From the NCBI GenBank assembly GCA_037039925.1, contig JAXRKP010000393.1, positions 132,501 through 196,500 on the forward strand: DNA of 64,000 nt. Direction: 5' to 3'. Both the position numbers and the translations under genes were made by a program. Shown here piece by piece: positions 34,541 to 43,500 of the stretch; position 1 is the first letter of the stretch, and each line of letters opens with the position of its first letter. This DNA comes from Doris montereyensis. Its lineage: Eukaryota; Mollusca; Gastropoda; Nudibranchia; Dorididae. The notes under the pieces are model-generated. The model saw nothing but the letters and a program-made list of their open reading frames with translations. It searched no databases and was not told the origin of the DNA.

Positions 34541-36362
34541 ACTGGCCGTCTTGTGTTGGACACACGAGTTAGTAGACGGTGTAATCAGTTAGTAGGCGGT
34601 GTAATGAGTTAGTTGATGGTGTAATCAGTTAGTAAGCGGTGTGATGAGTTAGTAGACGGTGTAATCAGATAATAGGCGGTGTGATGAGTTAGTAGGCGGT
34701 GTAATGAGTTGTGTAATGAGTTAGTAGGCGGTGTGATGAGTTAGTAGGCGGTGTAATGAGTTAGTAGGCGGTGTGATGAGTTAGTAGGCGGTGTAATGAG
34801 TTAGTAGGCGGTGTGATGAGTTAGTAGACGGTGTGATGAGTTAGTAGACGGTCTAATAAGTGAGGTGTTAGTAGACGGTGTGATGAGTTAGTAGATGGTG
34901 TAATGAGGTGTGAGTTGTAGGCGGTGTTGAGTTAGTACGGTGTGATGAGTTAGTAGACGGTGTAATGTTGTTAGTAGAGTAATGAGTTCGTAGACGGTGT
35001 AATGAGTTAGTAGACGGTGTGATGAGTTAGTAGACGGTGTGATGAGTTAGTAGGCGGTGTAATGAGTTAGTAGACGGTGTAATGAGTTAGTAGGCGGTGT
35101 AATGAGTTAGTAGATGGTGTAATGAGTTAGTAACGGTGTGATGAGTTAGTAGATGGTGTTTAGTAGACGGTGTAATGAGTTAGTGACGGTGTCGAATAAG
35201 TAGACGGTGTAATGAGTTAGTAGACGGTGTGCAATGAGTTAGTAGACGGTGTGATGAGTTAGTTAGTAGACGGTGTGATGAGTTAGTAGACGGTGTGATG
35301 AGTTAGTAGGCGGTGGTGATAGTAGACGGTGTGAGTTAGTAGGCGGTGTGATGAGTTAGTAGACGGTGTGATGAGTTAGTAGATGAGTGTAACTGTGTAA
35401 TGAGTTAGTAGACGGTGTGATGAGTTAGTAGACGGTGTAATGAGTTAGTAGACGGTGTGATGAGTTAGTAACGAATGAGTTAGTGGGTGGTGTAGAGCGG
35501 TAGATGCGGTGTAATGAGTTAGTAGACGGTGTGATAGAGTTAGTAGACGGTGTGATGAGTTAGTAGGCGGTGTAATGAGTTAGTAGACGGTGTGATGAGT
35601 TAGTAGACGGTGTGATGAGTTAGTAGACGGTGTAATGAGTTAGTAGACGGTGTGATGAGTTAGTAGACGGTGTGATGAGTTAGTAGACGGTGTGATGAGT
35701 TAGTAGACGGTGTGATGAGTTAGTAGACGGTGTTAAAAGATGAGTTAGCCGGTGTAATGAGTTGGTAGGCGGTGTGATGATTTAGTAGACGGTGTAATGA
35801 GTTAGTAGGCGGTGTAATGAGTTAGTAGGCGGTGTGATGAGTTAGTAGACAGTGTGATGAGTTAGTAGATGGTGTAATGAGTTAGTAGACGGTGTGATGA
35901 TTTAGTAGACGATGTCAAGTAAGGAGGTTGTGTAATGAAGTAGACGTGTAATGAGTTAGTAGACGGTGTAATGAGTTAGTAGACGGTGTAATGAGTTAGT
36001 AGACGGTGTGATGAGTTAGTAGGCGGTGTAATGAGTTAGTAGGGGTGTAATGAGTTAGTAGACGGTGTGATGAGTTAGTAGACGGTATGATGAGTTAGTA
36101 GACAGTGTGATGAGTTAGTAGATGGTGTAACGAATAAGTAGACGGTGTGATGATTTAGTAGACGATGTAACGAATAAGTAGACGGTGTAATGAGTTAGTA
36201 GACGGTGTAATGAGTTAGTAGACGGTGTAATGAGTTAGTAGACGGTGTAATGAGTTAGTAGACGGTGTAATGAGTTAGTAGACGATGTAATGAGTTAGTA
36301 GACGGTGTAATGAGTTAGTAGGCGGTGTAATGAGTTAGTAGACGGTGTGATGAGTTAGTAGC
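34541..36362. repeat. 20-bp minisatellite, about 85 copies
   Basis: Unit agttagtagacggtgtaatg with gac/ggc/gat and taatg/tgatg variants mixed along the array. Occasional small deletions and truncated units. Confidence 0.97.
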
Positions 36363-36718
36363 CGTATCCCTAACGGGAAAGATTACACAATCGGTGCAGC
36401 GCTGATCGACCCAACGACAACTTCACCGGCACCGTGTACAGATTTAGTACTAGCAAAGATGTAACAGTAACAGACGCTTGAGCTCTCGAGATCGTGGTCA
36501 GATTCGAATGGCCGGCGTCAAACGCCTTGTATGTGTTGGTATCAAATACTGGGTCGAGTATCGCCCAGGCCTAGTCCAGATTGACGAAACCAGCAACAGC
36601 AATCCAAACAAAACAACATTAATAACAAAACTTTTTTTTTTAAAAGCCAACATCAACAATACTAGAAACACATTGACATAGATAAAGACAAGCAGTGAGG
36701 CAAGGGGCATGTCGCAAG
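36363..36718. other. Unique DNA with a short unrecognised frame
   Basis: A plus-strand reading from the edge of the 20-bp array gives RIPNGKDYTIGAALIDPTTT before breaking at a stop near 36460. The wording looks protein-like, but I recognise no family and see no convincing exon boundaries. Confidence 0.3.
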
Positions 36719-36719
36719 T

Positions 36720-36969
36720 TAATGTAATGACACAAGATAATGTGAGAGCCCCATAGGAACAAAGACGAGACAAACACAAGGAATAGACAGAAACGTAGTT
36801 AGCTCGGTTGGTAGCACGCTTTCGTTTCATGGCGAGGCGATTGGTGCCGTCACAGACGTCGCGGGTTCGATCCCCATGGTGGCCAGGATTTGTTTCTGTC
36901 TATTCCTTGTGTTTGTCTGGTCTCGTTTGTTCCTATGGGGCTTTCATGTTATCTTGTGTCATTACATTA
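36720..36969 (+). mobile_element. SINE-like tRNA head between inverted body copies
   Basis: The central 97 bp (36795-36891) hold a pol III A box (ttagctcggttggtagc) and B box (gggttcgatcccc). To the right (36892-36969) is a body reading gtttctgtctattccttgtg ... cctatgggg ... cttgtgtcattacatta. To the left (36720-36794) is a near-perfect reverse complement of that body. The two arms of about 75-78 bp would pair around the tRNA-like loop. A second family copy at 58352-58503 has only head plus right body, so the left arm is an extra inverted piece rather than part of the standard element. Confidence 0.8.
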
Positions 36970-37105
36970 CAAAACACATTGACGTAGCCTTTCTAGGTCA
37001 AACTCGTAAGCAACAGTAACAAAAAGTACACAAAACAGTCACAAAACACATTGACGTAGCCTTTCTAGGTCAAACTCGTAAGCAACAGTAACAAAACGTA
37101 CACCC
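36970..37105. repeat. Tandem duplication, unit about 72 bp
   Basis: Two copies of caaaacacattgacgtagcc tttctaggtcaaactcgtaa gcaacagtaacaaaa.gta, starting at 36971 and 37043, nearly identical. Confidence 0.9.
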
Positions 37106-37147
37106 GTACCAAGGTCCAAAAATGGCAACAAACTATGGGTACCCGTA

Positions 37148-37241
37148 ACGGCTGGCAGTTCACTACTATAATAGGCATTGTCAGTAATGTCAGTTCACTA
37201 CTATAATAGGCATTGTCAGTAATGTCAGTTCACTACTATAA
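37148..37241. repeat. 35-bp satellite, left fragment
   Basis: Two and a half units of cagttcactactataatagg cattgtcagtaatgt. This is the edge of the large satellite that resumes at 40516 beyond the inserted polymerase element. It uses the ggcattgtcagtaatgt variant, which also prevails at the far right end of the array. Confidence 0.93.
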
Positions 37242-37257
37242 GTAGTAGTAGTAGTAT

Positions 37258-37455
37258 AGAGTTTGGGAATATCCCGCACGGTCCATGCTCCACTTCGGCT
37301 CGCGCAGGATATTCCAAAACATAACAAACACATTAATTTAAGCCTTTTTTATGTCTATAATAAAAACATAGAAACATTTTTTTACCCACTAAAAAACGTT
37401 TTTTTTAAATTATTTGTCTTTCATAAAAACATAATTTTAACCTACTTTTAAGTCT
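37258..37455 (+). repeat. Left terminal inverted repeat of PolB element
   Basis: Reads tagagtttgggaatatccc, a 31-bp variable loop, then aggatattccaaaacataac and ttaatttaagcctttttt. Further in are ttttttacccactaaaaaac, tttcataaaaacataatttt and aacctacttttaagt. All of these blocks recur in reverse complement at the right end, in the same order. The palindromic pair ggaatatcc / ggatattcc lies within 70 bp of the terminus. Confidence 0.88.
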
Positions 37456-37549
37456 TTTTTACAATTACTGAAAATAAATTTAAATAAAAAATAAATATAT
37501 ATCATAAAAACATCATTTTAACTTACTTTTTATATTTTATTTTAATAAA

Positions 37550-37774
37550 ATGGAAGGAAAAAAATGTAAATTATGTTATCATTTAAAACCATATACATTA
37601 TGTAGAAAAGAGAAAACATGTCCTGGCGGTTATAGGGGTAGGTCCAAGACTACTGTAAGTCCTTGGGGTAGGTGTAAAGAATGTGAAAAACCAATGAAAC
37701 AAAACCACTATCAAAATAATAAAGAGAAATATAAACAAGCTCATCAAGATTTTATAAATAGAAACCCAACTTAA
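37550..37774 (+). CDS. Small cysteine-rich zinc-finger protein of PolB element
   Basis: A 74-codon open frame, MEGKKCKLCYHLKPYTLCRK onward. The cysteines form CKLC near residues 6-9, C18, C24, and a CKEC pair (about residues 43-46, after WGR). The pattern is that of a small treble-clef or zinc-ribbon domain. The rest is lysine- and asparagine-rich (KPMKQNHYQNNKEKYKQAHQ). It is AT-rich like the whole element. It is the first ORF inside the left inverted repeat and lies 41 bp before the next cysteine-rich ORF. Possible roles are DNA binding or an HNH-like nuclease N-terminus, but no catalytic motif is visible. Intact, so it may be real. Confidence 0.55.
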   Translation: MEGKKCKLCYHLKPYTLCRKEKTCPGGYRGRSKTTVSPWGRCKECEKPMKQNHYQNNKEKYKQAHQDFINRNPT

Positions 37775-37815
37775 AAATATAAAATAAAAGTACAAAACAT
37801 ATTTCCCTATCTAAA

Positions 37816-38279
37816 ATGTTTTCTATAAAAATGGACAGTATAAAAAAGAAGTGTACTAAATGCAATGCCAGTAAATCTATGAAAGATTATGGAAAAGAGA
37901 AATCAAAGAAAGATGGAGTTAAGTCACAATGTAAGGAGTGTCGATCTAATGCAGATATTCAAAAGGAGCAGGCCGAAAGAATGAACAAATGAAATATGAT
38001 CGAGAAGAGATGAATAAACGTAATAGTAAATATATATCTAAGAAGAATGAAGCATTAGAGAAGATTAAATATTATGATGATAAAATAGATAATCTAAAGA
38101 CTGAAAGGTTGATAGACAAATATATCGATCTTTATAATGAAGAAGTAATTAAAGTTAAAAAATTAAATGACATAATCAGAGAGAGAAACATTAATTATAA
38201 AGCAAACAAGTTACAAGGCTTCTCAACATATAACTTCTTAAAGAAAACATATCAAAAAGAGGTTCAGAAATATACATAG
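37816..38279 (+). pseudogene. Zinc-ribbon plus coiled-coil region, frameshifted
   Basis: The first part starts at ATG 37816 (or 37831) and reads KKCTKCNASKSMKDYGKE then SQCKECR, a CxxC...CxxC zinc ribbon of the type seen at the N-termini of phage and mobile-element endonuclease-VII-like or polymerase-associated proteins. It stops at 37992. The next frame starts in an ATGA overlap at 37989 with KYDREEMNKRNSKYISKKNE and continues as a lysine/glutamate-rich coiled coil (LEKIKYYDDKIDNLKTERLI) to a stop at 38279. The two were probably one reading frame, broken by a one-base indel. The next frameshift leads straight into the polymerase N-terminal extension, so one long protein may have existed. Confidence 0.6.
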
Positions 38280-40215
38280 AAAAGTAGCAACGCAAATAAT
38301 GATGAAGATGAAGATGAATACCACGATAAAATCAGTCATTATACAAACAAGTTAAAATATCTAAATAATCACGATTTATCAAATTCTATATATGTTGATA
38401 ATAAAAGTTTTACTGAAGTTGTTATTCAAATGAAACAATTGATTAATGAAGGAAATATTGTTTCTCTTAATGGAAAAATAAAAACAAATAACAGTGATGA
38501 ATTTGAAGAATATAAGCTAAGAGGTAAAGGTAGTTTCTCTAGTATTAAACAACTAGAAACTTATATTGAATCGTTAGAAACAAATTCAGATATGAATGAA
38601 ACGTATTTTATTGGAAATATTCAATATGGATTAAATAAGTTTAGAAAAGTTAAAAAATCTAAAAAAGGAGATGGAACAACATTTTTGTGTTGTATCAAAG
38701 ACCATGAAGGAAATAACTGCTACATCCCATCAGAGAATATAAAGGGAAATACTGCTACATCCCATCAGAGAATAGTTGTTTTATTAAATGTTATGAATGG
38801 TTGACTGAAAAGAAACATACGGAAAAGTACAAAGAATTTGTTTATAAAGAAAATGGGGATAAGGATAAGAAAATTATTCCATTTATAATGTCTAATGCTA
38901 AGTTTTTAAGATTTATTTAATTTTTAACGATGTTGTAGAGTATTTTAATCCAAGTGATAGACATACTTATCCTCAAAAAGACGATAAAATTTATAAATTC
39001 GTATATTACCTTCACAACCCAATATTTATACTATTGGACATTATTGTTTAATTGATAGAAATAATAAAAATAAAGCAATTAAGGAAATTAAAACGAATTA
39101 TAAACAAGAATGGAAAAAATTAATTGATGATGTAAAAAAAGTACAACTGTATAGCTGTAAAACAGACACAGAAGAGGGTATATCCAGACAAATATATGAT
39201 ATTGAAACATTTACTGATTAAACTGGAAACAAGTTCCATATGCTTTAGCATCGATTAGTTTAAATCAGTTATGCGCGTTTAAAAAAACTTTTATGTGAAG
39301 AAACTATACCCGAAGATAAATATGAAAGATTAGTAAATAAACACATTAGGTTATTTATGGGTGTAGATTGTGTTGAACAATATTTTAAATACTTATCAGC
39401 AATAAATAATACAGCATTTACTTTAATTAAAAATGGATCAGGCTTTGATTCTGAAATTATAATCGAAAATGTCCATATGACGAAACCTCCTATAAAAAGA
39501 AGTAACAGCTTATTGAATGTAACTCTTAAAAAAACTTTTATTGAAAAGAAATGGAGGACATGTAATAAAATAAAAGAACAGAAAATTCATTTAAGATGTT
39601 CCTTTACAACACGTGAAAACAAGTTTGTTAAAATGGTGTTTAGATTATAAACTTCCAAAGAATATTCAAAAGATTAATTTCGATATTAAAGGAATAAATA
39701 AAGACAATTATTTAGAAACGACAAAACGAATGAGTTCCATATTTTAAAAATGATGTTCTTTATTTAGCCGGTTGCGTGTCTTTATATAATTCAATGATGA
39801 GAGATCTGACTGGACAGAAAATGCAATGTAATTTGACATCATCTTCATTAACATTTAAATCATGGATGAAGAAAATGAATGAGAAAGAAGAAAAAATATA
39901 TGCACATTCCGATAAGTTAACAAGATTATTTATCACAAAAAGTGTTAAAGGAGGAAGGGTTGCCATTAACATTCATAAGTTTGATGCAAGTGAAGAGGTG
40001 AAAAGATACTAGCTAAATATTTAGACAAACCAAATGAATTAGAAACAATAATTGAGTTAATTGATAAGTATAATAAACTTGATAAAAATTCTCATACTTT
40101 TAAAAACATAACAGAAGAAATAAAAGATATTAAGGAAGTAGAAATGATGATTGTGTTAATATTAACTCATTATACAAATCTGCAATGGCGGATCTGAAAG
40201 ACTTAAAAGTAGGTT
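38280..40215 (+). pseudogene. Protein-primed family-B DNA polymerase, decayed and truncated
   Basis: The N-terminal extension includes FIGNIQYGLNKFRKV and FIKCYEWLTEKKH, a module seen ahead of PolB in Polinton-like elements. Exonuclease motifs follow in order: ExoI as YDIETFTD near 39195 with VPYALASISL downstream, ExoII as KNGSGFDSEII near 39436, and ExoIII as YFKND at 39740. Next comes KSVKGGRV, typical of the region before the palm, and polymerase motif A as NINSLYKSAM at 40158-40187, where the normal D..SLYP has lost its Asp and Pro. Motifs B and C (KxY, DTD) and the thumb are missing because the right inverted repeat begins at about 40201. At least six frameshifts or stops are present, plus a local 40-bp duplication near 38718-38775. 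Confidence 0.85.
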
Positions 40216-40497
40216 AAAATGATGTTTTTATGAAAGATATATAATTTTTTTAAAAACAAGTTTTTTTAGTGGGTAAAAAATAATGTTTTTATGATAGACA
40301 TTTATTTATTTATTTTTAAAAAATGTTATATTTGTAATAATGGCTTAAGCGTAGGTGCAAATGATGTTTTTTTATGAAAGATAATTTATTTATTTTATTC
40401 ATCTTTAGTATTGTTTTAAAAAGGCTTAAATGAAGTTTCTTATGTTTTGGAATATCCTAGCTGACGTTATGGGCGGTGGGATATTCCAAAACTCTAC
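40199..40497 (-). repeat. Right terminal inverted repeat of PolB element
   Basis: Reverse-complement partner of 37258-37455. On the plus strand: acttaaaagtaggttaaaat, gatgtttttatgaaagata, agtgggtaaaaaa, an extra 100 bp or so with a partly repeated aatgatgtttttttatgaaa block, aaaaaggcttaaatgaagtt, then gttttggaatatcct, a 20-bp unrelated loop, and gggatattccaaaactcta. The extra segment makes it longer than the left copy. Confidence 0.88.
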
Positions 40498-40515
40498 ATA
40501 CTACTTTATAAAAAG

Positions 40516-43500
40516 CTATAATAATAGTTATTGTCAGTAATATCAGTTCACTACTATAATAGTTATTGTCAGTAATATCAGTTTACTACTATAATAGTTA
40601 TTGTCAGTAATATCAGTTCACTAATATAATAGTTATTGTCAGTAATATCAGTTCACTACTATAATAGTTATTGTCAGAGTTCACTACTATAATAGATTGT
40701 CAGTAATATCAGTTCACTACTATAATAGTTATTGTCAGTAATATCAGTTCACTACTATAATAGTTAATAGTTATTGTCAGTAATATCAGTTCACTACTAT
40801 AATAGTTATTGTCAGTAATATCAGGTTCACTACTATAATAAGTTATTGACATTCACTACTATAATAGTTAAGTAATATCAGTTCACTACTATAATAGTTA
40901 TTGTCAGTAATATCAGTTCACTACTCGATAATAGTTATTGTCAGTAATATCAGTTCACTACTATAATAGTTATTGTCAGTAATATCAGTTCACTACTATA
41001 ATAGTTTTATGTGAATATCAAACTATAATAGTTATTGTCAGTAAGTTCACTACTATAATATAAATCAGTTCACTACTATAATAGTTATTGTCAGTAAGTC
41101 AGTTACTACTTAGTTATTGTCAGTTATCAGTTCACTACTATTGTTTGACTATAATAGTTAGTTAATAGTCAATGTGTCAGTTCATTATAATAGTTATTGT
41201 CAGTAATATCAGTTCACTATATAATATTATTGTCAGTAATATCAGTTCACTACTATAATAGTTATTGTCAGTAATATCAGTTCACTACTATAATAGTTAT
41301 TGTCAGTAAAGTTAAATCATCAGTTCACTACTATAATAGTTATTGTCAGTAATATCAGTTCACTACTATAATAGTTATTGTCAGTAATATCAGTTCACTA
41401 CTATAATAGTTATTGTCAGTAATATCAGTTCACTACTATAATAGTTATTGTCAGTAATATCAGTTCACTACATTATCAGTTCACTACTATAATTTAAATC
41501 AGTTCACTACTATAATAGTTATTGTCAGTAATAAGTTCACTACTATAAATGAGAAAGTAATAGAAAACTACTATAATAGTTATTGTCAGTAATATCAGTT
41601 CACTACTATAATAGTTATTGTCAGTAATATCAGTTCACTACTATAATAGTTATTGTCAGTAATATCAGTTCACTACTATAATAGTTATTGTCAGTAATAT
41701 CAGTACTTTAGTTATTGTCAGTAATATCAGTTCACTACTATAATAGTTATTGTCAGTAATATCAGTTCACTACTATAATAGTTATTGTCAGTAATATCAG
41801 TTCACTACTATAATAGTTATTGTATGTCAGTTCACTATTATAATAGTAATAATCAGTTCACTAAGATAGTTATTATCAGTAATATCAGTTCAGACTATAA
41901 TAGTTATTGTCAGTAAAGTTCACTACTATAATAGTTATTGTCAGTTATATCAGTTCACTACTATAAATGATTGTTTAATTGTTCACTACTATAATAGTTA
42001 GTTTAAGTTCACTACTATAATAGTTATTATCAGTAATATCAGTTCACTACTATAATAGTTATTGTCAGTAATATCAGTTCACTACTATAATAGTTATTGT
42101 CAGTAATATCAGTTCACTACTATAATAGTTATTGTTAGTAATATCAGTTCACTACTATAATATTATCAGTAATATCATTACTATAAATCATGTCAGTAAT
42201 ATCAGTTCAAGAAAGTTATTGTCAAATATCAGTTCAAAATATAGTTATTGTTAATTCTATAATAGTTATTGTCAGTAATATCAGTTCACTACTATAATAG
42301 TTATTGTCAGTAATATCAGTTCACTACTATAATAGTTATTTCAAAGGAGGTAAAAACTATAATAGCCATTGTCAGTAATATCAGTTCACTACTATAATAG
42401 TTATTTCAGTAATATCAGTTCACTACTATAATAGTTATTGTCAGTAATATCAGTTCACTAATAATAGTTATTGTCAGTAATATCAGTTCACTACTATAAT
42501 AGTTTGTCAGTTCAACTTAATTATTGTCAGAACTACTATAATAGTTATTGTCAGTAATAATATAATATATTGTTAATTGTTCACTACTATAATAGTATTG
42601 TCATAATCAGTTCACTACTTAATAGTTATTGTCAGTAAATCAGTTCACTACTATAATAGTTATTGTCAGTAATGTCAGTTCACTAAATTATAGTTATTGT
42701 CAGAATCATCAGTTCACTACTATAAATAGTTATTGTCAGTTAATCAGTTCACTACTCATAATATCAGTTCACTACATAATCAGTAATATCAGTTCACTAC
42801 TATAATAGTTATTGTCAGTAATATCACTAAGTTCACTACTATAATAGTTATTGTCAGTAATATCAGTTTCACTACTATAATAATAGTTATTGTCAGTAAT
42901 ATCAGTTCACTTAGTTATTGTTGTCAGTAATATCAGTTCACTACTATAATAGTTATTGTCAGTAATATCAAACTATAATAGTTTTGTCATAATATCAGTT
43001 CACTACTATTTAGTTATTGTCAGTAATATCAGTTCACTACTATAATAGTTATTGTCAGTAATATCAGTTCACTACTATAATAGTTATTGTCAGTAATATA
43101 GTTCACTACTATAATAGCTATAATAAAAGATAATTTATAGTTATTGTTAATTCAGTTCACTACTATAATAGTTATTGTCAGTAATATCAGTTCACTTATA
43201 ATAGTTATTGTCAGTAATATCAGTTCACTACTATAATAGTTATTGTCAGTAATATCAGTTCACTACTATAATAGTCAGTAATTGTCAGTAATATCAGTTC
43301 ACTACTATAATAGTTATTGTCAGTAATATCAGTTCACTACTATAATAGTTATTGTCAGTAATATCAGTTCACTACTATAATAGTTATTGTCAGTAATATC
43401 AGTTCACTACTAATAGTTACTTGTCACTTATAATAGTTATTTCAGAAAACTTAATGTCAGTTCACTACTATAATAGTTATTGTAATATCAGTTCACTACT

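Larger units (their letters stand above)
37242..40515 (+). mobile_element. AT-rich PolB element with long terminal inverted repeats
   Basis: A 3.27-kb block, far more AT-rich than its surroundings, splits the 35-bp satellite. It has imperfect inverted repeats of roughly 200-290 bp at its ends, two cysteine-rich ORFs and a decayed protein-primed family-B DNA polymerase that ends at polymerase motif A, where the right inverted repeat starts. Satellite ctataa stands at both borders (37236-37241 and 40516-40521), consistent with a 6-bp target duplication, as made by Polinton-type integrases. It lacks integrase, ATPase and capsid genes. Best reading: an internally deleted, non-autonomous relative of Polinton/Maverick or related PolB transposons. 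The exact family is uncertain. Confidence 0.75.

Noticed and set aside
36795..36891. Functional tRNA gene
   Set aside because: A and B boxes are present, but the spacing is enlarged, acceptor-stem pairing and an anticodon arm are not evident, and the same head occurs in a SINE at 58352.
37550..37774. Assignment of the cysteine-rich ORF to a defined nuclease (HNH or endonuclease VII)
   Set aside because: Only the metal-binding cysteines are visible; no catalytic His/Asn block follows.
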